64,000 nt of DNA from NCBI RefSeq assembly GCF_013307435.2, contig NZ_CP102845.1:62001-126000 (forward strand). Direction: 5' to 3'. The notes beneath the pieces were generated by a model. The model was given only the letters and a program-made list of their open reading frames with translations, did no database searches and was not told where the DNA came from. Each line of letters opens with the position of its first letter. Position 1 is the first letter of the stretch. Positions 35,821 through 45,033 of this stretch are shown piece after piece. A program made the position numbers and the translations under genes. This DNA is from Microvirga terrae. Its GTDB lineage: Bacteria; Pseudomonadota; Alphaproteobacteria; Rhizobiales; Beijerinckiaceae.

Positions 35821-37373
35821 GCCTGCACCGCATCACCCTCAAGGCTGGCGCCGACCTCGACGGCTTCCGCCGCGCGGTTCGCTGGCTCGTCGCCGAGGAG
35901 CTGGCGCCGCAGCACGTCGTCTTCGGGGCCGACGAGGCCCCGGCCCTGTTCGGCCAGGACGTCGCGGGCGATGCGCCGGCGATCTCGATCCCCAAGGGCG
36001 TGGCGCGGCTCATCGAACCCGTGGTCTGCCACACGGATCCGGAACGTTACGCCCTGCTCTACCAGCTCGTCTGGCGGGTGCTCAACGGCGAGCGCGACCT
36101 GCTGGAGATCGCCAGCGACCCCCTGGTCCACCGGATCGACCTGATGGCGCGCTCCGTGCGGCGCGACCTGCACAAGATGCACGCCTTCGTGCGCTTCCGG
36201 CGGATGGACGGCGGGGATCCTGCGCATCGTGCGGAGAAGTGGTCCCGGTTCTCCGCGCCCAACGATGCGCAGCTTGAGGAAAGAAGCATCGGATTGATCC
36301 CAAAAATGGAACCCACTTTTGGGTCCGATGCTGTAGAGCGCTTCGCCGCCTGGTTCGAACCCGAGCACTTCATTCTGGAGGCGGCCGCGCCCTTCTTCGT
36401 CGACCGCTTCCGCTCCATGGACTGGACGATTCTCACGCCCATCGGGTCCGTGCGGTGGGATCGCGCCGCGCTGACCTTCGGCCCGCTGGGGCAGCGCGAG
36501 GACGCGCCGGCCGAGGACAGCTTCGAGGAGGGCTGGCGCGGCTATTACGAGAGCGTGTTCAACCCGGCCCGGGTCAACCCGACCGCCATGCGGGCCGAGA
36601 TGCCGAAGAAGTACTGGCGCAACATGCCCGAGACCGCGGCGATTCCCGGCCTGATCCAAACCGCCTCGCGGCGCGTTGAACGGATGATCGAACAGGAGGC
36701 CACGATGCCCACTAAACGCACCCCCGAGCGCGCTCTTGAGGCCATGTGGGATCAGGAGCCGAAGACCCTGGCGGAGCTCAACGCCATCATCGCCAAGGCG
36801 GGGCCGCTCGTGCCCGGCGCCACCCAGGCCGTGTTCGGCGAAGGACCGGCCCATGCGGAGATCGTCTTCGTCGGCGAGCAGCCGGGCGATCAGGAGGACC
36901 TGCAGGGACGTCCCTTCGTGGGACCCGCAGGCAAGCTCCTGGGCAAGGCTATGACGGAGGCCGGGATCGACCGCGAGCAGGCCTATCTCACCAACGCGGT
37001 GAAGCACTTCAAATTCGAGCAGCGAGGCCACCGGCGCATCCACGCCAAGCCCACGGCCGGCGAGGTCAAGCATTACCGGCCCTGGCTGATGAAGGAGCTT
37101 GAGCTGGTGAAGCCGAAGCTCGTGGTGGCGCTCGGCGCGACCGCCCTGCTGGCGCTCACCGGGAAGGCGACCCCGATCACCCGCTCGCGCGGACGGGCGC
37201 GGCTCGGGCCCTACGAGGGCTATGTCACCGTGCATCCCTCGTACCTGCTGCGCCTCCCCGACGAGGCGACGAAGCGGGAGGCCTATGAGGCGTTCCTGAA
37301 CGATCTGCGCCGCATCCACGATCTCGCCCGGGCCGATCCGGAGACCGGCGAGCTGCCGCTGGCGGCCGAATAG
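35817..37373 (+). CDS. DUF4130 / UdgX-type uracil-DNA-binding fusion, cysteine-free variant
   Basis: The 518-residue protein fuses an N-terminal DUF4130 (SAM-linked) domain (about 1-310) to a UdgX-type uracil-DNA glycosylase domain (about 325-518). The UDG motif GEQPGDQED (353-361), VGPAGKLLG and the R-loop GHRRIHAKP with His409, the residue that bonds covalently to the abasic site in UdgX, are present. Family members carry Fe-S cluster cysteines at CRxCPL and near xCRPWL; here these read IAKAGPLVPGA and HYRPWL, and residues 320-518 contain no cysteine at all. Residues about 135-172 are encoded by two palindromic repeats and break the DUF4130 domain between VRFRRM and ERFAAWFEPEHF. Frame is intact; activity is uncertain. 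Confidence 0.85.
   Translation: MSLHRITLKAGADLDGFRRAVRWLVAEELAPQHVVFGADEAPALFGQDVAGDAPAISIPKGVARLIEPVVCHTDPERYALLYQLVWRVLNGERDLLEIASDPLVHRIDLMARSVRRDLHKMHAFVRFRRMDGGDPAHRAEKWSRFSAPNDAQLEERSIGLIPKMEPTFGSDAVERFAAWFEPEHFILEAAAPFFVDRFRSMDWTILTPIGSVRWDRAALTFGPLGQREDAPAEDSFEEGWRGYYESVFNPARVNPTAMRAEMPKKYWRNMPETAAIPGLIQTASRRVERMIEQEATMPTKRTPERALEAMWDQEPKTLAELNAIIAKAGPLVPGATQAVFGEGPAHAEIVFVGEQPGDQEDLQGRPFVGPAGKLLGKAMTEAGIDREQAYLTNAVKHFKFEQRGHRRIHAKPTAGEVKHYRPWLMKELELVKPKLVVALGATALLALTGKATPITRSRGRARLGPYEGYVTVHPSYLLRLPDEATKREAYEAFLNDLRRIHDLARADPETGELPLAAE
36220..36332 (+). repeat. Family-A palindromic repeat pair inside a coding sequence
   Basis: Hairpin 1: CTGCGCATCGT (36220-36230) with ACGATGCGCAG (36262-36272), and inside it GCGGAGAA (36231-36238) with TTCTCCGC (36249-36256). 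Hairpin 2: AGCATCGGA (36285-36293) with TCCGATGCT (36324-36332), and inside CCCAAAA (36299-36305) with TTTTGGG (36317-36323). The same architecture is intergenic at 28217 and, singly, at 46371 and 63774. It is translated in frame as about 38 residues. Confidence 0.85.
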
Positions 37374-37397
37374 CCCTCGCGGCGATCAGGGCCTGCC

Positions 37398-38651
37398 TTA
37401 GGCTCTCGCGGCCGTTCGCTGCGCGAGCTTGCGCCGCAGATCGAGCCGCCGCATGGTCGGCGTGACGGTGATGCCGTGGAGCACGATGGAGACCAGGATG
37501 ATGAACCCGGCCGTGCTCCACAGAAGGTGACCGTCATCGAACCGCGCATGGCCCATGGCGTAGGCGAGGTAATAGACCGAGCCGATCCCGCGGATGCCGA
37601 AGAAGCTGATGGCAGCCCTTTCGCCCGCCGGTGGATCGGTGCCGACGAGTCCGATCCAGCCGGCGAGAGGACGGACGACGAACAGCGCCAGAAGGCCGAA
37701 GGCGGCGGCCTCCCATGTGAGCGCGTCGAACAGATCGCCTCCCGTCATCGCCCCGCCGAACAGGACGAGCAGCACCATCATCATGAGACGCTCGAGCTCC
37801 TCGGCGAAGTCGTGCAGCTTCTGATGATAGTCGTGCTCCGGCTCCGTGGCGCGCAGGGCCAGCGCCGCCACGAACACCGCGAGAAACCCGTAGCCCCGCA
37901 CCATCTCGGTCAGGCCATAGGCCACGCAGGTGATGCCGAGCGCCACGAAGCCGGCTCCGGTCCGCGAGAGCTTGGCCCGGTTCGGCAGGTGAAAGGTGAG
38001 CCAGCCCAGCGCCCGTCCGACCCCGTATCCCATGCCGATGCCGGCCGCGATCTTCCACACCACCGCGTACGCGAACCACTCCGCGATGACCGTCGGGCCT
38101 GCCTCCTGCGTGAGCGCGATGGCGAGCAGCACGAACGGAAAGGCGAGGCCGTCGTTGAGCCCGGCCTCGGACGTGAGGGTGAAGCGCACCTCGTCCTCCT
38201 CCCGGTCCATCGGCGGGCCGACCTGCACGTCGCTCGCCAGCACCGGATCGGTGGGCGCCAGCGCCCCGGCCAGCAGCAGGGCCGCGGCCAGGCTCAGGCC
38301 CAGCATCTGCTGCCCCATCCAGGCGAGGCCCAGGATCGTCAGCGGCATGGCGATGCCGAGGAGCCGCCAGGTCAGCCGCCACCGCGTCCAGCCGAACGGA
38401 CGGTCGATCTTCAGGCCGGCCCCCATGAGCGAGATGATGACCACGAATTCGCTGAGATGCTCCACGATGGCGAGCTCCTCGCCGGGGTGCGGCATGACGC
38501 CCGGGAGCTCGGGAAAGGCGAAGATCAGCGCTCCCAGTGCGACGCAGAAGATCGGCAGCGACAGGGGCAGCTCCTTGAGAACCATGGGGAGCCAGGCGGT
38601 GAGCAGCACCACCACCCCGAACCCTGCCAGCACGACGACGTAAGCATTCAT
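37398..38651 (-). CDS. Cation:proton antiporter (CPA1, NhaP-like)
   Basis: The 417-residue protein has about 12 membrane helices. The core has LLLAGALAPTDPVLASDVQVG, the conserved A-P-T-D-P-V loop with its Asp, and SEAGLNDGLAFPFVLLA with the N-D pair of electroneutral Na+/H+ antiporters. It then has FFGIRGIGSVYYLAYA. It exchanges Na+ or K+ for H+. ATG 38651 is chosen by membrane topology; ATG 38732 would add 27 polar residues. Confidence 0.88.
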   Translation of the reverse strand: MNAYVVVLAGFGVVVLLTAWLPMVLKELPLSLPIFCVALGALIFAFPELPGVMPHPGEELAIVEHLSEFVVIISLMGAGLKIDRPFGWTRWRLTWRLLGIAMPLTILGLAWMGQQMLGLSLAAALLLAGALAPTDPVLASDVQVGPPMDREEDEVRFTLTSEAGLNDGLAFPFVLLAIALTQEAGPTVIAEWFAYAVVWKIAAGIGMGYGVGRALGWLTFHLPNRAKLSRTGAGFVALGITCVAYGLTEMVRGYGFLAVFVAALALRATEPEHDYHQKLHDFAEELERLMMMVLLVLFGGAMTGGDLFDALTWEAAAFGLLALFVVRPLAGWIGLVGTDPPAGERAAISFFGIRGIGSVYYLAYAMGHARFDDGHLLWSTAGFIILVSIVLHGITVTPTMRRLDLRRKLAQRTAARA

Positions 38652-38707
38652 CAGCCAGCGAACGCCGCCCGAACTCGGCAGTTCCGCTGCGGAAGCGTTA
38701 ATCCCCG

Positions 38708-38722
38708 TTAACCGCCCCTTAA
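38708..38722 (+). promoter_or_regulatory. TTAA-N7-TTAA motif, possible CtrA site
   Basis: TTAA (38708-38711), CCGCCCC and TTAA (38719-38722) fit the CtrA box TTAA-N7-TTAA. Another TTAA lies six bases to the left (38698-38701) and TTTAA to the right. The site is in the divergent region between the antiporter and PBP1A genes. Short motif, so it could be chance. Confidence 0.35.
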
Positions 38723-38798
38723 ACCGCCACATTTAAGGTGCTCCAGAGCATGAAAGGCCGGACGATATACCGGTCATGTCGATGCGGGGTTTTTAGAG

Positions 38799-40925
38799 GT
38801 GGCGAACGGACGTGACCGGCGGGAGCCGGTCTTCGATGCGCCCGCCGGCGAAGCGGGTGGGCTGGACTTTCGCCTTTCGCCCGAGGATCGGGCAGGGGGA
38901 ACGATGGCGCGCAGGCGGGCTTCTTCGAACGGCGGCGACGGGCCGCGCCGTCCCCCCAGGCCCAGGAAGGCGAAGCGCAAGAGCGGCCGCTCCTTCTTCA
39001 GCAAGCTCGTCTATGCCGGGCTCGTGCTGTGCCTCTGGGGGGTGATCGGCGTCGGCGGCGTGGTGGCCTATTACGCATCCCAGCTGCCGCCCATCGATCA
39101 GCTCACGGTGCCCAAGCGCCCGCCGAACATCGCCATCATGGCCAGCGACGGCTCGCTTCTCGCCAATCGCGGCGAGACCGGAGGCCGGACCGTCACGCTG
39201 AAGGAGCTGCCGCCCTACCTGCCCAAGGCCTTCGTGGCCATCGAGGACCGGCGCTTCTACGACCATTTCGGCATCGATCCGACCGGCATCGCCCGGGCGG
39301 TCTACCGCAACCTGGCTCACAAGGGCGGCCTGCAGGGAGGCTCGACCCTCACGCAGCAGCTTGCCAAGAACCTCTTCCTGACCCAGGAGCGCACCGCCTC
39401 GCGCAAGATCCAGGAAGCCATCCTGGCGCTCTGGCTGGAGCGCAACTACTCGAAGGACCAGATCCTCGAACTCTACCTCAACCGGGTCTATTTCGGCGCC
39501 GGCGCCTATGGGGTCGAGGCGGCCGCCCAGCGCTATTACGGCAAGTCGGCCCGCAACGTGTCGCTCTCGGAGGCGGCCGTTCTGGCGGGCCTCGTGCAGT
39601 CGCCATCGCGTCTCGCTCCCAACCGCAATCCCGAGCGCGCTCAGGCCCGCGCGGAGCTGGTGATCGCGGCCATGAACGAGCTCGGCTTCATCACGCCGGG
39701 CATGACCAAGACGGCCCTCGGCGCACCCGCCGAGCCGGTTCATGCGAACGGGGCTGGCTCGGCCAATTACGCGGCCGACTACGTGATGGACGTGCTCGAC
39801 GACTTCGTCGGCAACGTGGAATCCGACATCGTGGTCTCGACCACCATCGAACCCTCCCTGCAGGCGACCGCCGAGCGCGTCCTGGTGGAGGAACTCGACG
39901 CCAAGGGCCAGAAATTCAACGTGAGCCAGGGCGCCTTCGTGGCCCTGCAGCCGGACGGCGCAGTCAAGGCCCTGGTGGGCGGCCGCAATTACGAGACGAG
40001 CCAGTTCAACCGGGCCACCACCGCGCGCCGGCAGCCGGGCTCGTCCTTCAAGCCCTTCGTCTACCTGACCGCCGTGGAGCGGGGCTATACGCCCGACATG
40101 GTTCTCGAGGACGGACCGGTCAATTTGGGCGGCTGGGCGCCCAAGAACTACGACCGCAAGTATCGCGGGCCGATCGCCCTGCGCGACGCGCTGGCCCTGT
40201 CCCTCAATACCATCGCGGTGAAGCTCAACATGGAGGTCGGGCCGAAGAACGTGGTGCAGACCGCCCAGCGGCTCGGGATCTCGTCGCCCCTGCAGGCCAA
40301 CGGCTCCCTGGCGCTCGGCACCTCGGAGGTGACGCCGCTCGAGCTGGTGAGCGCCTATGCGGCCTTCGCCAACGGCGGCACCGGGGTCCTGCCCTACGTG
40401 ATCTCGCAGGTGAAGACGACGGACGGCAAGCTGATCTACAAGCGCCCGGGCGCGGGCGGCCTGGGCCGCGTCATCGACGCCAGCGCGGTCGCGATGATGA
40501 ACGAGATGATGCACAACACCTTCGTGGTCGGCACCGCCCGGTCGGCGCAGGTTCCCGGCTGGCCCATGGCGGGCAAGACCGGGACCACCGACGACTACAA
40601 GGATGCCTGGTTCGTGGGCTTCACGGGCAACCTCGTGGCAGGGGTCTGGCTCGGCAACGACGACGGCACGCTCACCAAGCGGGTCAGCGGCGGCAACCTG
40701 CCGAGCGAGGTCTGGCACAATTTCATGAAGGTCGCCCTGAAGGACAAGCAGCCCGTGCCGCTTCCGGGCAGCGAGCGGTTCCGGGACGACGTGCCGGTGG
40801 CGAATGGCGGGTCCGATTCGCGCTACGCCAATGCGGGAACCGGCGACAATGCCTGGATCCAGCCCGCCCCGCAGCGACGCGCCAGCCGCGAGAAGAACTT
40901 CTTCGAGAAGCTGTTCGGGCTGTGA
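38799..40925 (+). CDS. mrcA: Penicillin-binding protein 1A (bifunctional peptidoglycan synthase)
   Basis: The 708-residue class A PBP has a basic cytoplasmic head, one membrane helix (about 68-92), a glycosyltransferase domain with catalytic Glu149 in AIEDRRFYDHFG and GGSTLTQQLAKN, and a transpeptidase with Ser415-x-x-Lys418 in PGSSFKPF, SLNT and KTGTT. It polymerises and crosslinks peptidoglycan. GTG 38799 is used; ATG 38904 has a better GGGGGA site and would remove 35 residues. No OB-fold insert is visible, so it is shorter than E. coli PBP1A. Confidence 0.92.
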   Translation: MANGRDRREPVFDAPAGEAGGLDFRLSPEDRAGGTMARRRASSNGGDGPRRPPRPRKAKRKSGRSFFSKLVYAGLVLCLWGVIGVGGVVAYYASQLPPIDQLTVPKRPPNIAIMASDGSLLANRGETGGRTVTLKELPPYLPKAFVAIEDRRFYDHFGIDPTGIARAVYRNLAHKGGLQGGSTLTQQLAKNLFLTQERTASRKIQEAILALWLERNYSKDQILELYLNRVYFGAGAYGVEAAAQRYYGKSARNVSLSEAAVLAGLVQSPSRLAPNRNPERAQARAELVIAAMNELGFITPGMTKTALGAPAEPVHANGAGSANYAADYVMDVLDDFVGNVESDIVVSTTIEPSLQATAERVLVEELDAKGQKFNVSQGAFVALQPDGAVKALVGGRNYETSQFNRATTARRQPGSSFKPFVYLTAVERGYTPDMVLEDGPVNLGGWAPKNYDRKYRGPIALRDALALSLNTIAVKLNMEVGPKNVVQTAQRLGISSPLQANGSLALGTSEVTPLELVSAYAAFANGGTGVLPYVISQVKTTDGKLIYKRPGAGGLGRVIDASAVAMMNEMMHNTFVVGTARSAQVPGWPMAGKTGTTDDYKDAWFVGFTGNLVAGVWLGNDDGTLTKRVSGGNLPSEVWHNFMKVALKDKQPVPLPGSERFRDDVPVANGGSDSRYANAGTGDNAWIQPAPQRRASREKNFFEKLFGL

Positions 40926-41188
40926 GCTGGATTCCGTCCGGGTCCTGTCCTTGCGACAGGTGCGGGACCGCCGTGTCGCAGCCTCGGGTTGCAGAATTTG
41001 AGGAAAGTTTTATCTGCGGTTGAAGAAATTGGCATTGTTGCAAGGGCATCGTGTGTTTTTGCCGCACCTTCCCTCTTTGTCCAAGGAGCTAGCACACCGG
41101 ATGGTTTAGATATGATCCATCGTTGCATCGGTCATAATCCGCATCGCTTGAAGCGGATCGACGGCACCATCGACGAGAGGAACGGATC

Positions 41189-44100
41189 ATGACGACATCC
41201 ATCCAAAGCACCGGGATCCTGCCTGCCGCTCTGGTGCCGGACGCAGCCCCGAGCAACCTAGCGGCCAACTCAGTCATTCAAGGGAATGCCGACGACAACG
41301 AGCTCGGCAGCCCGGACACCCCGACATCGGTCACGATCAACGGCGCCGAGGGCTACGATACGCTCTGGGGCGGAATGGCCGGCGACGAGCTCCATGGCGA
41401 TGTCGACAACGATCTGCTGATCGGCGGGGCCGGGAACGACACTCTCGACGGCGGCATCGACTGGGATACCCTCTCCTACCGGGAGGAGACGGGCGGCGCG
41501 GGCATCGTTCTCAATCTGAGCGATTCGGCCTGGACGTATGGGGGCACGACCTACGCGTCGCTCACCGGCAGGGACATGTGGGGCGATCTCGACACCCTGC
41601 TGAATTTCGAGGAGGTCTACGGATCGACCGCCGGCGACGTGATCTACGCCGGCAATTCCCTGCAGGGCTGGTACCTCGATGGCAACGAGGGCGACGATAC
41701 GCTGACCGGCGGCGGCAACGACGACACGCTCATCGGCGGCGCGGGCAACGACACGCTCGTCAACGGAAGCGTCATCTATGTCGGCACCGATGCCATCAAT
41801 GCCGATCTCACCGCGGGTCGCGCCAGCGGCCAGGGCCAGGACATCTTGTCCGGGGTGACGTTTCTGATGGGCGGCGAAGGCAACGACACCATCCGCGGCG
41901 CTACGCTCGCCTCCACCATCGACGGCGGCTTCGGCGACGACATCCTCTACACGGGTGGGTCGACCTATATCGACGCGAGCTTGGGCGCCGACACGGTCCA
42001 TGGAGCCATCGCGTCCACGACGGTCGCGCGCGCGTCAAACGACAGGATCAAGGTCAACGCAAGCACCGTGCTCACCTACGAGGATCTCACGCGCCCGGCC
42101 GCGGCGGTCAAGGCTGATCTGGGGAACGGCTGGGTCGACGAATATGACGGCAGCGTCCGGTACGCGACGGACAAGCTGTTCGGAAGCTTGAGAAAGTTCA
42201 TCGGGTCGAGCGGGAACGACACGATCTTCGGCAGCGCTTCCAACAACACGATCGTCGGAGGCGACGGCAACGATTATATCCTCGGTTTCGGCGGAAATGA
42301 CTCCCTTGTGGGCGGCGACGGAAACGATACGCTCTCGGGGAGCAACAGCTACCGCGACACGCTCGTCGGTGGACTTGGCAACGATCATTACGTGACCGGC
42401 GACAGCGACGACGTGCTCGTCGATGCCGGCGGCATCGACACGATCGAAACCTATCTCTCCAGCTACACGCTCCAAGCCGGTTTCGAAAACCTGATCAATA
42501 CGGCCTCGAGCGCCGGAACCCTGGTCGGCAACGCGGCCGACAACAAGCTGACCAGCGGCGGCGGAAACGATACGCTCGACGGCGGCGCCGGCAGCGACAC
42601 CATGACGGGCGGCGCCGGCAACGACGTCTATTACATCCGCGATCTCGGCGATCTGGCGGTCGAGCTCAACGGCACGACGGGCGGCGACGACACGGTCATC
42701 ATCTCGGTTCGCAACTACGACGGCACCAAGCTCGCCAATATCGAGCACATCCGGTTCGTGGGCGAGGGCAGCATCGCGGGCACCAACACGGCGCCCGTGA
42801 TCGGCGGGCTTGCCTCCCCGTTGAGCCTGACCATCGCCGACAACGAGACCGTCAGCCCCTTCACGTCCGTCACGATCACGGATTCGGACAGCGCCAGCGT
42901 CACGGCCGTCGTGAGCCTGAACAACAGTTACGGCGCGCTGACGAATTTCGGCATCGGCACCTATGATGCCCAGGAGCGGCGCTACACGGTCACCGGCACG
43001 GCCGAGCAGGTCCAGAACGCCCTGCGTGGCCTCGTCTACGATCCCTTCGACCGACCGAGCGATTCTGCCGGAAACGGCCTGACGACGACCTTCACCATCA
43101 CGCTCACCGACGTGGAAGGCGCATCCGCCACCCCCAACGCAAACGTCTCCGTGACGAGCGTGACGGCCAACCGGGCTCCGACGATTTCGTTCATGCCGCA
43201 GACCTTCACGATGGCCGACACGGAGAACACGGACCTCGTGGCGCCGTTCACGCTTCTCGCCGTGAACGAACCGAATGCCGGCGACGTGCTGACCGTGAGC
43301 ATCCGGCTCGACGACGCCGGGAAGGGCGCGCTGGTCCCGGTCCAGGGCGGCGCCTACGATGCCGCCACGGGCACGTTCACGGTCATCGGCTCCCTCGCGC
43401 AGGTGCGGGCGGCCGTTACCGCGCTCCTGTTCAATCCGACCGACCGTCCCCTGGCGGAGAGCGGCTCCGTCGAGACGACCACGTTCTCGATCACGGTCAC
43501 CGATGCACGCGGCGCGACGGCCTCGGCGGCCAGCGTCGCCACGGTGAATTCCGTCGCGATCGGGTATGTCAACCATGCTCCGACCGCGCCGGTTCTGTCG
43601 AACGGCGACATCTCCGACAGGCTGACCACCGACCTGACCGTCGGATCCCTCACGGCGACCGATCAGGACGGCGATGCCCTGACCATCACGTTCGACTGGG
43701 CCCAGCCCTATTCGTCGGGCCTCATCAGCGCCGACGGCTGCTTCAAGATCGTCGACGGCACCGTGGTGGTCAACAATCCGTCGCTCGTTCAGGTCGATGG
43801 CAACCAGACCTTCACCTACGCGGTCACGGCCACGGACGGGCACGGCGGCACCACCTCGAGCACGATCGCGATCCATGTGGCGGACGTGAACCACGGCCCG
43901 ACGGCGCCCGTTCTCGCCGGCGGCACGATCTCCGAGACGTCGGCCGCCCACACGGTCGCCGGCACGCTCTCCTCGACCGATGCCGACAACGATCCGATCG
44001 CCTACGCCTTCACGAATCCGCTCAGCGGAACGGATGGGCGCGTCAGCGCCGACGGCCGCTTCGAAATCGTGAACGGCACCATTCAGGTCAGGGATCCGGC

Positions 44101-44965
44101 GCTCATCCAGGTGAGCGGCGACACCACCTTCAGCTACGGCATCGTCGCGTCGGACGGCTATGGCGGAAAGGTTTCGAGCGCCATCGCCATCAAGGTGACG
44201 GATGCGAACCCGGCTCCTGCCGACATCCTTTTGTCCGGCACCGCGGTCGTCGAACACAGCGCCATCGGCCAGACCATCGGCACCCTGTCGTCGACCCTTC
44301 CGGGCCAGGGCCAGCGCACGTACACCCTGCTCAACGACGGTGGCGGTCGCGTGGAGCTGGTCGACAACCAGCTGCGCGTCAAGAACAACACCAAGATCGA
44401 TTACGAGCAGCTCACCTCCTTCAAGGTCACCGTCTCGGTCACCGACGGATCCGTCAGGAAGGTCAAGGACTTCACGATCAAGATCGTGGACGTCAATCCC
44501 GAGACGGTGAACGGGACCGACGGCTCCGACCTGATCAGGGGCGGCAGTGGCGCCGACACGATCTCGGGCGGAGCTGGGAACGACACCTTAAGCGGCGGCG
44601 CCGGGAAGGACGTCCTCATGGGCGGCAAGGGAGCCGACATCTTCCTGTTCGAGCGCAGCACGCCGGGCACGGCTGGACCGGACCTGATCCAGGACTTCAA
44701 GGTCGCGGAGTACGATCGCGTCTATCTGTCCCTGAGCAGCTTCACGGGGTTCAAGTCGTCCGATCTCGGCCGCCTGAAGGCGAGCGACTTCGTCCTGGGC
44801 ACAAAGGCCCTGGGGAAAGAGGACCGGATCATCTACGACCAAGCCAAAGGCGAGCTCTATTACGACTCCGATGGTACGGGCGGCGCCGGTCAGATCCACA
44901 TCGCCACCTTCACCAATGCGGGCACCAAGCCGGCTCTCACTTATGCCAGCTTCTTCATTGTCTGA
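41189..44965 (+). CDS. Large RTX/cadherin-like calcium-binding protein, type I secretion substrate
   Basis: The 1258-residue protein has no Sec signal. Residues about 30-480 hold several clusters of GGxGNDTL nonapeptides that form calcium beta-rolls. Residues about 530-890 contain two repeats with TITDSDSASV and TITLTDVEGA elements; residues about 790-1090 hold three cadherin-like repeats (TDQDGDALTITF, TDADNDPIAYAF, VTDANPAPADI). A final RTX block (GGSGADTISGGAGNDTL) precedes a C-terminal domain ending YASFFIV, the usual place of the type I secretion signal. GAGAGGAACGG precedes ATG 41189. No transporter genes are adjacent. Confidence 0.88.
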   Translation: MTTSIQSTGILPAALVPDAAPSNLAANSVIQGNADDNELGSPDTPTSVTINGAEGYDTLWGGMAGDELHGDVDNDLLIGGAGNDTLDGGIDWDTLSYREETGGAGIVLNLSDSAWTYGGTTYASLTGRDMWGDLDTLLNFEEVYGSTAGDVIYAGNSLQGWYLDGNEGDDTLTGGGNDDTLIGGAGNDTLVNGSVIYVGTDAINADLTAGRASGQGQDILSGVTFLMGGEGNDTIRGATLASTIDGGFGDDILYTGGSTYIDASLGADTVHGAIASTTVARASNDRIKVNASTVLTYEDLTRPAAAVKADLGNGWVDEYDGSVRYATDKLFGSLRKFIGSSGNDTIFGSASNNTIVGGDGNDYILGFGGNDSLVGGDGNDTLSGSNSYRDTLVGGLGNDHYVTGDSDDVLVDAGGIDTIETYLSSYTLQAGFENLINTASSAGTLVGNAADNKLTSGGGNDTLDGGAGSDTMTGGAGNDVYYIRDLGDLAVELNGTTGGDDTVIISVRNYDGTKLANIEHIRFVGEGSIAGTNTAPVIGGLASPLSLTIADNETVSPFTSVTITDSDSASVTAVVSLNNSYGALTNFGIGTYDAQERRYTVTGTAEQVQNALRGLVYDPFDRPSDSAGNGLTTTFTITLTDVEGASATPNANVSVTSVTANRAPTISFMPQTFTMADTENTDLVAPFTLLAVNEPNAGDVLTVSIRLDDAGKGALVPVQGGAYDAATGTFTVIGSLAQVRAAVTALLFNPTDRPLAESGSVETTTFSITVTDARGATASAASVATVNSVAIGYVNHAPTAPVLSNGDISDRLTTDLTVGSLTATDQDGDALTITFDWAQPYSSGLISADGCFKIVDGTVVVNNPSLVQVDGNQTFTYAVTATDGHGGTTSSTIAIHVADVNHGPTAPVLAGGTISETSAAHTVAGTLSSTDADNDPIAYAFTNPLSGTDGRVSADGRFEIVNGTIQVRDPALIQVSGDTTFSYGIVASDGYGGKVSSAIAIKVTDANPAPADILLSGTAVVEHSAIGQTIGTLSSTLPGQGQRTYTLLNDGGGRVELVDNQLRVKNNTKIDYEQLTSFKVTVSVTDGSVRKVKDFTIKIVDVNPETVNGTDGSDLIRGGSGADTISGGAGNDTLSGGAGKDVLMGGKGADIFLFERSTPGTAGPDLIQDFKVAEYDRVYLSLSSFTGFKSSDLGRLKASDFVLGTKALGKEDRIIYDQAKGELYYDSDGTGGAGQIHIATFTNAGTKPALTYASFFIV

Positions 44966-45033
44966 GAGAGGCTCTCACCCGTAGGAATCCGGGGCGGCTT
45001 CCCAGCGGCGGCGCCCCGGCGGCGAAAGGACCA

